In this document: positions 8,076 to 16,524 of the stretch, piece after piece
How positions within the stretch are numbered: the stretch's first letter is position 1
How the letters are laid out: each line of letters begins with the position of its first letter
Origin: Halobacteriovorax sp. JY17
GTDB lineage: Bacteria > Bdellovibrionota > Bacteriovoracia > Bacteriovoracales > Bacteriovoracaceae
Length of the DNA: 64,000 nucleotides
NCBI RefSeq assembly: GCF_002753895.1
Contig: NZ_NJER01000001.1
Coordinates: 744,001-808,000, forward strand
Direction of reading: 5' to 3'
The notes under the pieces: generated by a model
What the model was told of the DNA's origin: nothing
Databases searched by the model: none
Seen by the model: only the letters and a program-made list of their open reading frames with translations
Translations under genes and position numbers: made by a program

Positions 8076-8087
8076 AGTTTAGAGGTC
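8055..8087 (+). promoter_or_regulatory. inverted repeat enclosing the -10 box and masking the ribosome site
   Basis: GACCTCTAAA (8055-8064) and TTTAGAGGTC (8078-8087) are perfect 10-base inverted arms. The 13-base loop contains the TATAAT of the Kazal promoter, and the right arm contains its AGAGG ribosome site. In a read-through transcript from the upstream lipoprotein gene the ribosome site would be paired; in a transcript from the local promoter the left arm is absent. It could equally be a repressor operator over the -10. There is no T-tract, so a terminator is less likely. Confidence 0.55.
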
Positions 8088-8090
8088 CCT

Positions 8091-8309
8091 ATGAAAATCA
8101 TCACACTCATCTCCACTTTAATTCTTATAACTTCCTGTGCTCAATCGCAGACTGAAGTCAGTGCAAGAAAAGTTAAAAAAGAAGAAATCAACACCTGTGT
8201 CTGCATGGAGATCTACAGCCCAGTATGCGGAAGAGATGGGAAAACCTATGGGAACGCCTGTGAAGCTAGGTGCCAAAAAGTAAGATTCACTCCCGGAGAA
8301 TGTAGATAG
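8091..8309 (+). CDS. Kazal-type protease inhibitor lipoprotein
   Basis: A 72-residue lipoprotein. The signal ends in ITSC with Cys16 lipidated. The mature part contains six Cys in the Kazal order C-x-C-x7-C-x10-C-x3-C-x9-C with the family core YSPVCGRDGKTYGNAC. Kazal domains bind serine proteases through the loop after the second Cys. Anchored to a membrane, the protein could shield the cell from its own secreted proteases or from those of prey; this role is an inference. It has its own promoter inside an inverted repeat, 47 bases after the large lipoprotein gene. Family assignment is firm. Confidence 0.9.
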   Translation: MKIITLISTLILITSCAQSQTEVSARKVKKEEINTCVCMEIYSPVCGRDGKTYGNACEARCQKVRFTPGECR

Positions 8310-8316
8310 AGATTTT

Positions 8317-9330
8317 CTAAACGTTAAAGTTTCTTACAAAGTTATTTGCCATATAAAAAGAAAACGTAAATCCATTCTTATAGACACCATGAAATGAATA
8401 AATAGAAGGCGCCACTTCTCCTAGGAATGGCAACCTCTTCTTTCCTTTATGCCTTAGCCCTGTACGAATCTCACCTTCATGAAAATCAGGTAAAACAGAT
8501 ATAAGCTCTTTAAAGTAATTATAGAGAGGTCTAAGTTCAACATAATCAATGGCGCACCACTCATCCTTTAAAGTCGTTCCTCCAATGAGAGTAGTCTTTG
8601 AGAATGCTCGGTAAACTAAATTATAATGTCCTTTAGTTATTACAAAAGACTCACTTCCTAGATCAACATCTTTAAAGAGAAGATAATCCCCTGGAACAAG
8701 TTTAGAGTGATCAAGATGCGTATGCTTAAAATTCTTTAGAAAGTGATTTGAATAAGCCCCTAGAGCACTCACTACCTTCTTTCCTCGAACTTTACTTCCA
8801 TCAAGCAGAGAAATAGTTCCATCTACACTAATGTCAATTATCGTTTTATTAAACTTTGTTATTTTAAGTTTTAAATTACTTTGCTCAAGTTTTTGAAGTA
8901 GAGCTTCATTATCAACAACAAAACACTCATCAACTGACCCCAAGAAAGATTTATCAAATAAACTCACTTCTTCTAAAGTTTTATACCTTTTAATAAATTG
9001 GTCTTTATCCTTCCCTTCTTCATAAATATAATACTGCTTTGAAAGGTGGAATTCGCTTTGCAATTCGCCCTTGGCTAATTGTAGAGTGTAATTAAATGAA
9101 TCTACAATCAAGTCACCCAATGGACTAATCCCCTTACTTGTCCCAGAAAGACTGACCACACTCGTTGAATTTACGCTGCAAGGAGAACAGAATTCATCAT
9201 TGAAAACATGAGCGATTTTTAAAGTGTCAAGATCAAATTCCTCACTTTTACCTATTTCAAATAAGATAGATTGAGCACATATTCCATTACCTAAAATTAT
9301 TATATCAAATTTTTGATTATCTTCTGTCAT
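8317..9330 (-). CDS. FAD-dependent oxidoreductase of the DAO type, putative
   Basis: A 337-residue protein beginning with a Rossmann-fold dinucleotide site, FDIIILGNGICAQSILFEIG, in which G-x-G-x-x-A replaces the usual G-x-G-x-x-G. Further along it has VVSALGAYSN, resembling the second FAD-contacting segment of D-amino-acid oxidase-type enzymes, and a C-terminal region with TGLRHKGKKRLPFLGE and GVYKNGFTFS that fits the final FAD-binding part. The amine substrate cannot be deduced. It lies convergent with the Kazal gene with only 7 bases between them and divergent from tex. Confidence 0.65.
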   Translation of the reverse strand: MTEDNQKFDIIILGNGICAQSILFEIGKSEEFDLDTLKIAHVFNDEFCSPCSVNSTSVVSLSGTSKGISPLGDLIVDSFNYTLQLAKGELQSEFHLSKQYYIYEEGKDKDQFIKRYKTLEEVSLFDKSFLGSVDECFVVDNEALLQKLEQSNLKLKITKFNKTIIDISVDGTISLLDGSKVRGKKVVSALGAYSNHFLKNFKHTHLDHSKLVPGDYLLFKDVDLGSESFVITKGHYNLVYRAFSKTTLIGGTTLKDEWCAIDYVELRPLYNYFKELISVLPDFHEGEIRTGLRHKGKKRLPFLGEVAPSIYSFHGVYKNGFTFSFYMANNFVRNFNV

Positions 9331-9450
9331 TTTACAGCTTTCCCATTGTCAAATGGAGGTGGTCTAATTATCGTATACTGCTAATAAAATACAGTAAATA
9401 ACACACGGTTTCAAGAAGAGACCAATAAAGACTCCAAGGGGATTCATACC

Positions 9451-11760
9451 ATGGCGATTGATTCGACAGCAGTTGTATACGCTTCTACAAATACTGAAAT
9501 TTCTGCAAAACAAGTCATTGCAGTTCTAACAATGTTAATTGATGAGGATTGTACAATTCCATTTATCACCAGATATAGAAAAGAGGCCACAGGTGGACTT
9601 GATGAAGTTCAAATTAGAGATATACAAACTTCTTATGAAGAATATCTAGAAAGAGAAAAGAGAAGACAATTCATTCTAGAGACAATCAAGAAACAAGAGC
9701 AGCTCACTCCAGAATTAGAAAAGAAAATTCTTGCGGCAGAAACAATTAACCAATTAGAAGATATCTATGCTCCATACAAAGTAAAAAAGAAAACGAAGGG
9801 TATGCTTGCCACAGAAGCTGGCCTGGCACCTTTCGCAGATCTCATTCTTTCGACTAAGGGCTCAATGCAAGAACTTGCTAAAGAAGCTGTTAAATTTATC
9901 AACGCTGAAAAGAAAGTTAATAGTTTTGATGATGCCGTAAAAGGTGCATGTGACATTATTATAGAAAAGTTTGCTCACGATACAGAAGTAAAAGAACAAC
10001 TTAGAGCAGACTACTGGAAAGAGGCGATCTTAAAGTCTTCAAAAAGAGACAAGGCCGAAACAGTTAAAGACTTTGAAAAGTATAAAGATTACTTTGAGTT
10101 TGAACAAAAAGTCTCAGAACTAAAAGATCCAAAAGCCTCACATAGATTCCTCGCCATGAGAAGAGGAATGACTCAGAAAGTTTTAAAAGTAGAAGTATCC
10201 TTTCCTGAGGAAGTTGCTACAGGTTTAATTAAGAAGAAATTCTTTGATGACGAGGCCCTAACTCTTGTAAGCGTCTTAGCTGATTGTTCTAAGAAGGCCT
10301 TTAATAACTATATCCACGGATCTCTTGATCTTGAGATGAAAACAGATTTAAAGAAATTATCAGATGAATCTGCAATTGATGTCTTCGGAGTGAATTTAAA
10401 GAACTTATTACTTCAGCCATACCTTGGAGCAAAGACAGTGCTAGGAATGGACCCAGGAGTTAGAACTGGTGTAAAACTTGCTGTTGTTGATAATACTGGA
10501 AAGTTTCTTGTAGACACAGTTGTCTACCCTCACCCACCAAAGAATCATGTGGTTGAATCGGCCAAAATCGTCGAGGCCATGATTGATCAATTTGGTATTG
10601 AGTATATTGCAATTGGAAATGGTACATATGGTAGAGAGACTCTTGCCATAGTTGAAAAGTATGTTCCTCAAGTAAAGTCTGGAAAAGTAAAAGCGACAAT
10701 GATCTCTGAAGCTGGAGCTTCTATCTACTCGGCCTCTGAAATTGCAAGAAAAGAATTTCCAGACAAAGATCCTACTGTAAGAGGAGCTATTTCAATTGCG
10801 AGAAGATTTCAAGATCCTCTAGCAGAACTTGTAAAAATTGATCCAAAGTCAATTGGAGTTGGTCAATACCAGCACGACGTAAATCAAACAAGACTAAAGA
10901 AGTCTCTTGATGGCGTTGTTGAAAGTTGTGTAAACTTTGTTGGAGTTGATATCAATACGGCTTCGGCTCCCCTGCTTTCATTTATATCAGGAATCGGGCC
11001 AAGTGTTGCAGGTAATGTTGTAAAGTATAGAGAAGAAAATCAAGGCTTCAAAAACCGTGAAGAGCTTCTTAAAGTTTCAAGATTCTCAAGTAAAGTATTT
11101 GAACAGGCTGCAGGATTTCTTCGCGTATACGAAGGAGAAAACCCTCTTGACTCAACTTTTATCCACCCTGAAAGCTACGATAAAATCAAAGAGTGGTGTA
11201 AGGGCAATGGTTTAGCAGTTAATGACCTTCTACAAAACAATGAAAATATTCTAAAGATGGAAAGAGATACAAGTTTCAAAACACTTGTAGGAGAATTTAC
11301 TCATAACGATATCATTAAATCTCTAAGAGCGCCGTCACAAGATCCAAGAACAGAATTTAAGACAACAGAATTTAGAAAAGATATCTCAAAGATTTCAGAT
11401 CTAAAAGTTGATGAATGGTACCCTGGGATAGTAACTAATATCACTCAATTTGGTGCCTTCGTTGATATTGGTATTAAAGAGAATGGCCTCTTACACGTTT
11501 CACAAATTGCAGACAAATTTGTTGAAAATGCTCTCGAAGAATTAAAGGTTGGTCAAGAAGTCAAAGTTAGAGTTAAGGACGTAGATCTTGAGAGAGGTAG
11601 AATTTCTCTCTCTTGTAAGCAAGATGATGGGAATGCTGAATTTAAATCAAATTATGAATCTACTCCAAGAAGAAGTAACTCTCCAAAGAGTACACCAAAA
11701 GTTGATGCTCCTTTAAAGAATAACGCTTTTGCAGGACTAAAAGGTTTTAAATTTAAGTAG
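9451..11760 (+). CDS. tex: Tex-family RNA-binding transcription accessory protein
   Basis: A 769-residue protein of the usual Tex length. It shows the N-terminal HTH-like region, the YqgF/RNase H-like core beginning at GMDPGVRTG (about residue 332), the helix-hairpin-helix segment (ISGIGPSVAGNVVKYREENQ, near 510-530) and the C-terminal S1 domain (TNITQFGAFVDIG ... GLLHVSQIAD, about 655-720). Tex proteins bind RNA and influence transcription and translation, and some are linked to virulence. A GGGG-containing ribosome site precedes the ATG. It appears to be transcribed alone and is followed by a long perfect hairpin. Confidence 0.95.
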   Translation: MAIDSTAVVYASTNTEISAKQVIAVLTMLIDEDCTIPFITRYRKEATGGLDEVQIRDIQTSYEEYLEREKRRQFILETIKKQEQLTPELEKKILAAETINQLEDIYAPYKVKKKTKGMLATEAGLAPFADLILSTKGSMQELAKEAVKFINAEKKVNSFDDAVKGACDIIIEKFAHDTEVKEQLRADYWKEAILKSSKRDKAETVKDFEKYKDYFEFEQKVSELKDPKASHRFLAMRRGMTQKVLKVEVSFPEEVATGLIKKKFFDDEALTLVSVLADCSKKAFNNYIHGSLDLEMKTDLKKLSDESAIDVFGVNLKNLLLQPYLGAKTVLGMDPGVRTGVKLAVVDNTGKFLVDTVVYPHPPKNHVVESAKIVEAMIDQFGIEYIAIGNGTYGRETLAIVEKYVPQVKSGKVKATMISEAGASIYSASEIARKEFPDKDPTVRGAISIARRFQDPLAELVKIDPKSIGVGQYQHDVNQTRLKKSLDGVVESCVNFVGVDINTASAPLLSFISGIGPSVAGNVVKYREENQGFKNREELLKVSRFSSKVFEQAAGFLRVYEGENPLDSTFIHPESYDKIKEWCKGNGLAVNDLLQNNENILKMERDTSFKTLVGEFTHNDIIKSLRAPSQDPRTEFKTTEFRKDISKISDLKVDEWYPGIVTNITQFGAFVDIGIKENGLLHVSQIADKFVENALEELKVGQEVKVRVKDVDLERGRISLSCKQDDGNAEFKSNYESTPRRSNSPKSTPKVDAPLKNNAFAGLKGFKFK

Positions 11761-11767
11761 CTTATAC

Positions 11768-11799
11768 AATACCTTGAGTTCATTCGAACTCAAGGTATT
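11768..11799 (+). terminator. long perfect hairpin after tex
   Basis: AATACCTTGAGTTC and GAACTCAAGGTATT form a perfect 14-base stem with a 4-base loop, 7 bases after the tex stop. The following sequence is AT-rich but without a clean T-tract, so termination strength is uncertain. Confidence 0.6.
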
Positions 11800-11888
11800 A
11801 ATTTAAATTATAATAGCGATACACACTTCTAATTTTATTTATCACATCATTCGCCGTAATTTAATCTCACCAATCCAAAGGAGAGATT

Positions 11889-12407
11889 ATGAAAAAACTA
11901 CTAGCAATTACAATCACTTTATTAATGACCTCAGTACACGCCAATGATTTTGAGCGCCCTATCCAGGGAATAACAAAGAAAATCATCAAAGATGAAGTAC
12001 ATGAGACAACAATCACTCTTGATAAATCTACAGTTCGTTGTTCAGCCTTAGGTTACGGCTCTTCAGAATTAAAGATTAGTGTTCCATCCCTTGAATGGTT
12101 TGCAATATTTGATCATTCCAATAGAGATGATAAAGGCCCATGTGTGACAGCAGGAATGAATTTTTGTACAGACACTGATGATTTTAGACTTAATACAAAG
12201 GTACCAGACCTTCTTTTAAATCCTGAGAAGCCTACAGAGAAGATAAATGTAAGAGTATTCTTAAAGGAAGTCTTTGAAGATGCTGGAGAAAATTGTCTTA
12301 GAAAGATAGAAGAACATGTTGAGACAGTGGTACGTGGAATTCCTTTTACTCATATGCGAGTGAAGAGTATTGGGACTCTCCCTTTATCAGAATGTCACTT
12401 AGAATAA
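11889..12407 (+). CDS. secreted protein of unknown function
   Basis: A 172-residue protein with a signal peptide cleaved after VHA (residue about 18). The mature part has Cys residues near VRCSAL, PCVTAG, NFCTDT, ENCLRK and SECHLE, a spacing that suggests disulphides in the periplasm or outside the cell. AAGGAGAG precedes the ATG. A TATAAT at 11809-11814 may be its -10, but no good -35 is seen. It converges with two minus-strand genes for small secreted Cys-containing proteins. Function unknown. Confidence 0.6.
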   Translation: MKKLLAITITLLMTSVHANDFERPIQGITKKIIKDEVHETTITLDKSTVRCSALGYGSSELKISVPSLEWFAIFDHSNRDDKGPCVTAGMNFCTDTDDFRLNTKVPDLLLNPEKPTEKINVRVFLKEVFEDAGENCLRKIEEHVETVVRGIPFTHMRVKSIGTLPLSECHLE

Positions 12408-12408
12408 A

Positions 12409-12657
12409 TTATCTATTATTATAAGCTCTACTGGCCCTAACTTCTAAATCCTCAATGCAATATTGAAGAGATTCTGAGTTAGGGTCAATATTTTCACAAG
12501 TATTTACATATAAGAAGCCACTCTTTACCTCGCTAAATTCAACCTCAACAGTGCATAAATCTTTTACTAGATTACAACTAAGAACTTCATACGAAACATT
12601 AAAGTTTGCGTATGAAGAAATTGAGAAAAGGAAAGTAATAAGTAGTTTCTTGGTCAC
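12409..12657 (-). CDS. small secreted protein of unknown function
   Basis: An 82-residue protein starting with GTG, 3 bases after the stop of the upstream gene, with a signal peptide ending near SSYA. The mature part is acidic and has four Cys (LSCNLVKDLC, NTCENI, QYCIED). It shares with its upstream neighbour a pattern of a Cys pair in the first strand and acidic beta-rich sequence, so the two may be related. Only one base separates its stop from the convergent gene at 11889-12407. Function unknown. Confidence 0.55.
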   Translation of the reverse strand: MTKKLLITFLFSISSYANFNVSYEVLSCNLVKDLCTVEVEFSEVKSGFLYVNTCENIDPNSESLQYCIEDLEVRASRAYNNR

Positions 12658-12660
12658 TGA

Positions 12661-13080
12661 TTAATAATCCATAGTAAAAGTATCATAAGCAATTTCTTCT
12701 TTATCACTAATACAATCCGTTACTTTCTCGTAGAAGCTATGACCTAAATGATTCCATCTAGAAGATGTGTCAATCATATACTCATATCCAGTAACACCTG
12801 TAAGTGTACAAGTTACAGAAGCTCTCTCTTCTACAATAACTTGGTCTGTTTCGTAGTCATAAACCTCATTGATAAACTCAAAAGAAAGATCACAAGAATT
12901 TGTTTCAGATGAACAAGTAATTTCATTAAAAGAAAAATTAAAATCACCTTCACACCATGTATCACCGCAAATATTGTCAATTGACTCTAGTACTGTGTCG
13001 GCTTGACTCTCCGTAAGAAAATTCTCGGCGTAAGAATTAGAAAATGTTAAGAGAGTTGCAAGTAAGATAAGTTGTTTCAT
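12661..13080 (-). CDS. secreted acidic protein of unknown function
   Basis: A 139-residue protein with a signal peptide cleaved near SYA-EN. The mature chain is strongly acidic and contains Cys at NICGDTWCEG, TCSSETNSCD, TCTLTG and TDCISD, consistent with several disulphides. An AAGGA ribosome site and a predicted promoter at 13112-13140 lie upstream, and the 82-residue secreted protein follows in the same operon. No family was recognised. Confidence 0.6.
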   Translation of the reverse strand: MKQLILLATLLTFSNSYAENFLTESQADTVLESIDNICGDTWCEGDFNFSFNEITCSSETNSCDLSFEFINEVYDYETDQVIVEERASVTCTLTGVTGYEYMIDTSSRWNHLGHSFYEKVTDCISDKEEIAYDTFTMDY

Positions 13081-13111
13081 CAGTAGTCCTTAAGTTAAAA
13101 TGAATTGCCCA

Positions 13112-13140
13112 CTTATAAACACTTTGAAACTATTCGTAAA
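13112..13140 (-). promoter_or_regulatory. sigma70 promoter for the small secreted-protein pair
   Basis: On the minus strand TTTACG (13135-13140) is followed after 17 bases by TATAAG (13112-13117). The start would be near 13105, 25 bases before the ATG at 13080, with AAGGA between. Confidence 0.45.
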
Positions 13141-13221
13141 TAGCATGAGAAACATACACATTATCTAATAATTATATATTGGAAGATATAGAACAGACCT
13201 ATCTAACTAATTTTACGAGAA

Positions 13222-14391
13222 TTAACCAATCGATCTAACGTAGTCTAGGTAGGTACTCTCATCTTTTTTAAATTGGAAGAAGGCCAATGCACTAAAGGCA
13301 ATTGAAATAAAATAAGGAATAAAGAAAGAAGTGAGAACTCCCTTAAGAGTAATGTAAACAGGAATTTGTCTATCGACAAAAACATCAGGCATTATATTTG
13401 GAGCATAAACTTTCATAAGGCCTAAGAAAATAAAAGCAAAGATAAGCCCACAAATAATACTTGAAAGTGTAGTAAGATTTAAAAATATTTTCATAGCAAC
13501 TTCTAGCTTATTCTTAGAACTTCCAAGAATCCAAAAAGAAACAAGATCACCTTTTACTTTACCAAGAAAAATCATAAGTCCTGACGTAATACAAAGGGAT
13601 ACTAAAAGAGTCATTCCTGAAAATAAGAAGAGCATCACTCTATTTTCAAGCTGTAGTGCCCAGACAAGATTCTTATTCTTATCTGCCCAAGTAACAACCC
13701 TCACCTTATCTGCATACTTTTCCTGCAACTCTTCTTTTAAAGAATCAAAGTCTCCATCTTTGTAGAGCCTAATTCTATTAACAGCACGTTTTCTAATTAG
13801 ATTTTGAACAACAGGTAGCCTCACCCATACATTGAACATATCGCTCTCAGGAACATCAGTCCTAACAAATTTAGAGGCCTCTACGTTAATCAACCTTGGA
13901 ATATCATCCATTAGTGTATCAACGTGAGAAGGTGAAATTAGTGAAAACTCATCTCCTTCAATAAGAGAAACTTTATAAGCAAGATCACTACCAACAACGG
14001 CTCCATTTTTAAGATCTTCCTCGCTGAGAAAAGACGGCATACGCTTCTTAGTATCAATACCTCTTAAGATCACAGGTGTAATATAATTCAACTGCCTAAG
14101 AAGAAGCTCTATCTCGTACTCTAAACTAGGGTCGTATTGCTTATTTACCAGATTACTATAGAGGCTCTCAATTTGAGATTTCTCAAGTCCATACACTTCA
14201 ATAACAGCACTGCCATCGACGCTCTTGGATCTAGTTGTTAATTTATTTTGTAGACCACCCATAGTGCTTTGAAGAACAAGAAGGGCAAAACTAGAAATAA
14301 AGAGTCCAACGATTGCTAGAAATAGCAACCGCTGGCGAGTTTTTGCTTTAAAGATATACGTTATAAAGTAGCGACAAAAATTTAATATCAT
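13222..14391 (-). CDS. LolC/LolE-like ABC transporter permease
   Basis: A 389-residue inner-membrane protein with the FtsX/LolC layout: one N-terminal membrane helix ([19 protein letters not shown]), a large periplasmic domain of about 190 residues, then three C-terminal helices. The cytoplasmic segment [19 protein letters not shown] corresponds to the ATPase-coupling loop (usually LRTMGAS). Lol permeases extract lipoproteins from the inner membrane with the ATPase LolD. No ATPase gene is adjacent, so the partner must be encoded elsewhere. The gene starts 3 bases after fadJ stops and is probably co-transcribed with the beta-oxidation genes. Confidence 0.7.
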   Translation of the reverse strand: MILNFCRYFITYIFKAKTRQRLLFLAIVGLFISSFALLVLQSTMGGLQNKLTTRSKSVDGSAVIEVYGLEKSQIESLYSNLVNKQYDPSLEYEIELLLRQLNYITPVILRGIDTKKRMPSFLSEEDLKNGAVVGSDLAYKVSLIEGDEFSLISPSHVDTLMDDIPRLINVEASKFVRTDVPESDMFNVWVRLPVVQNLIRKRAVNRIRLYKDGDFDSLKEELQEKYADKVRVVTWADKNKNLVWALQLENRVMLFLFSGMTLLVSLCITSGLMIFLGKVKGDLVSFWILGSSKNKLEVAMKIFLNLTTLSSIICGLIFAFIFLGLMKVYAPNIMPDVFVDRQIPVYITLKGVLTSFFIPYFISIAFSALAFFQFKKDESTYLDYVRSIG

Positions 14392-14394
14392 CTA

Positions 14395-16515
14395 TTAAAC
14401 GTCGTAGAACTTTTTCTTATTCGCTACAAGCTCTTTTAAATAATCACACGGAGTGTATCTATTTGCATTAACAGACGCTGCTCTCTCTTCCATCGCTCCT
14501 ACTAGACGATCAAGTCCTTCAGTATCTGCGTAACGAAGTAATCCACCTCTAAATGGAGGAAAACCAATACCGAAAATTAATCCAAGATCAACTTCTGCTG
14601 CACTTGAAACAATACCATCCGCAAGAACAGTTGCCGCTTCATTAATCATTGGAAGAAAAATTCTCATTTGAATTTCTGTCTCATCCATTTTCTTCTTAGT
14701 CTTTGGAAGCATCGCTTGAACTTCTTCATTTGGCCCTTCTACTTTTCCGCGCTTATCGTAAATATAGAAACCTTTTCCATTCTTCTTTCCAAGAAAATTC
14801 TTCTCCACAAGCTTAGATGAAAATGGTGAAGACTCTACTCTATCTCCAAGACCTTCATGAATAATTTTTGCAACTTTCTCTCCAACATCAATTCCAACCT
14901 CGTCTAAGAGACGACATGGACCCATTGGCATCCCAAAATTTAAACAGGCATCATCAATGTCTTTCATCGGAACACCTTCCTCTAAAAGAAATCCTGCTTC
15001 ATTCATAAATGGCATAAGAATTCTATTTACTAAGAAACCTGGCCCGTCTTTAACAACGACAGGTGTTTTCTTCGCTTTCATACACCAGTAGTAGAGTGCT
15101 TCCAATGTTTCAGGAGCAACACTATCGTGAGTGATAATTTCCACAAGAGGCATCATATGAACAGGGTTAAAGAAGTGAAGTCCAGCAAATCTCTCTGGCT
15201 TAGAAAGAGCGGTACTCATTTCTTGAACTGACAGAGAAGATGTATTAGAAGTAATGATACAATCGTCTCTTACTTGTCCTTCAAGCTCTGTGAAGACACT
15301 CTTTTTGATATTCATATTTTCAACGATAGCTTCAATAACAAGATCAACTCTTTCAAAACCGTCGTATCCAAGTTGACCTTGGATTGATCTCTGCTTTCTT
15401 TCAAACTCATCGTAAGTCATTCTCTTTCTCTTAACGGCTCCCATAAAGTTTGAAGAAGATTGCTTGAAACCAAGTTCAAGAGCTTCAGTTGAAAGATCTT
15501 TCATAATAGGGGCCATACCGTTACTGGCCATAAGCCAAGCAATTCCACCACCCATAGTCCCAGCACCAAGAGCAGCGCCTTTTCTAAGCTTAGGAAGTTT
15601 CCCAGAACTCTTAGGTCCATCATACTTCTTCGCTGTTTCAGTCATGAAGAAAATATGCTGTAAGTTCTTCGATTGCTCACTTACACACAGCTCTCCAAAA
15701 GCTTGAGATTCAGCAGAAAGATAGCTAGATCTTCCTTTCATAATTCCAGCTTCCATTACATCTAAAATCTTAAGTGGTGCTTGATAGAATCCTTTCGTTT
15801 TCTTTAAAACACTTTCTCTAGCCTTTTGAAAAATAATTTTCTTAGCAAAGAAGTTATCACTTGCAATGTGCTCAAGTGATTCTTTGAAGCTTCCTTTCTT
15901 TTCGTCTTCTCCGAAATGAAAAGCGGCCATTTTCTTAATTCTCTCTTTTGGGTAAACTCCTGCAACGAGCCCTAATCTCTTGGCCTTCTTTGCCTTAAGC
16001 ATTTTCCCCGTAAGAATTACGTCTAAAGCCTTTGGAAGACCTATTCTTCTTGGAAGCCTATACGTCCCTCCAAAACCAGGAATGAGCCCTAACTTAACTT
16101 CTGGAAGTCCGAGCATTGTTCCCTTGTCATCAGAAGCTACAATCGCCTTACAAGCAAGAGATAATTCTAAACCACCACCAAGACAAACACCGTGGATAGC
16201 TGCCACTGTTGGAACTTTTAGATCTTCGATTTTATTAAAGATTATTTGCCCAGCTTCAGCACCATGGGCCCCGTCACTTTCTGTTTTCATAGAAGAGATT
16301 AATTTAATATCTGCTCCCGCAAGGAAACATCTCTCTTTATGAGACCAGAAGACGACACCTTTTACAGACTTGTCTTTATGAAGTTCATCTAAACGATCAG
16401 AAAGCTCTTGTAGAGTTTCCTCATCTAATGTCGTCATAGACTTATCACAGTTATATCCAAAACCGAGGTAAGCTACATTTTCTTCTATTTCAAAACTTAT
16501 TTTCTTTGATTCCAT
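14395..16515 (-). CDS. fadJ: 3-hydroxyacyl-CoA dehydrogenase / enoyl-CoA hydratase (FadJ-like)
   Basis: A 706-residue multifunctional beta-oxidation enzyme. Residues 1-190 are a crotonase domain with the oxyanion-hole segments FLAGADIKLI and GVCLGGGLELSLAC. From about residue 310 the NAD-binding 3-hydroxyacyl-CoA dehydrogenase follows, starting at AALGAGTMGGGIAWLMAS and continuing with ITSNTSSLSV and GLHFFNPVHMMPLVEI. It hydrates enoyl-CoA and oxidises the 3-hydroxyacyl-CoA in fatty-acid breakdown. The thiolase gene ends 9 bases upstream on the same strand, giving a complete final part of the spiral. The length fits FadJ/FadB alpha-subunits. Confidence 0.92.
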   Translation of the reverse strand: MESKKISFEIEENVAYLGFGYNCDKSMTTLDEETLQELSDRLDELHKDKSVKGVVFWSHKERCFLAGADIKLISSMKTESDGAHGAEAGQIIFNKIEDLKVPTVAAIHGVCLGGGLELSLACKAIVASDDKGTMLGLPEVKLGLIPGFGGTYRLPRRIGLPKALDVILTGKMLKAKKAKRLGLVAGVYPKERIKKMAAFHFGEDEKKGSFKESLEHIASDNFFAKKIIFQKARESVLKKTKGFYQAPLKILDVMEAGIMKGRSSYLSAESQAFGELCVSEQSKNLQHIFFMTETAKKYDGPKSSGKLPKLRKGAALGAGTMGGGIAWLMASNGMAPIMKDLSTEALELGFKQSSSNFMGAVKRKRMTYDEFERKQRSIQGQLGYDGFERVDLVIEAIVENMNIKKSVFTELEGQVRDDCIITSNTSSLSVQEMSTALSKPERFAGLHFFNPVHMMPLVEIITHDSVAPETLEALYYWCMKAKKTPVVVKDGPGFLVNRILMPFMNEAGFLLEEGVPMKDIDDACLNFGMPMGPCRLLDEVGIDVGEKVAKIIHEGLGDRVESSPFSSKLVEKNFLGKKNGKGFYIYDKRGKVEGPNEEVQAMLPKTKKKMDETEIQMRIFLPMINEAATVLADGIVSSAAEVDLGLIFGIGFPPFRGGLLRYADTEGLDRLVGAMEERAASVNANRYTPCDYLKELVANKKKFYDV

Positions 16516-16524
16516 TACTCAACC

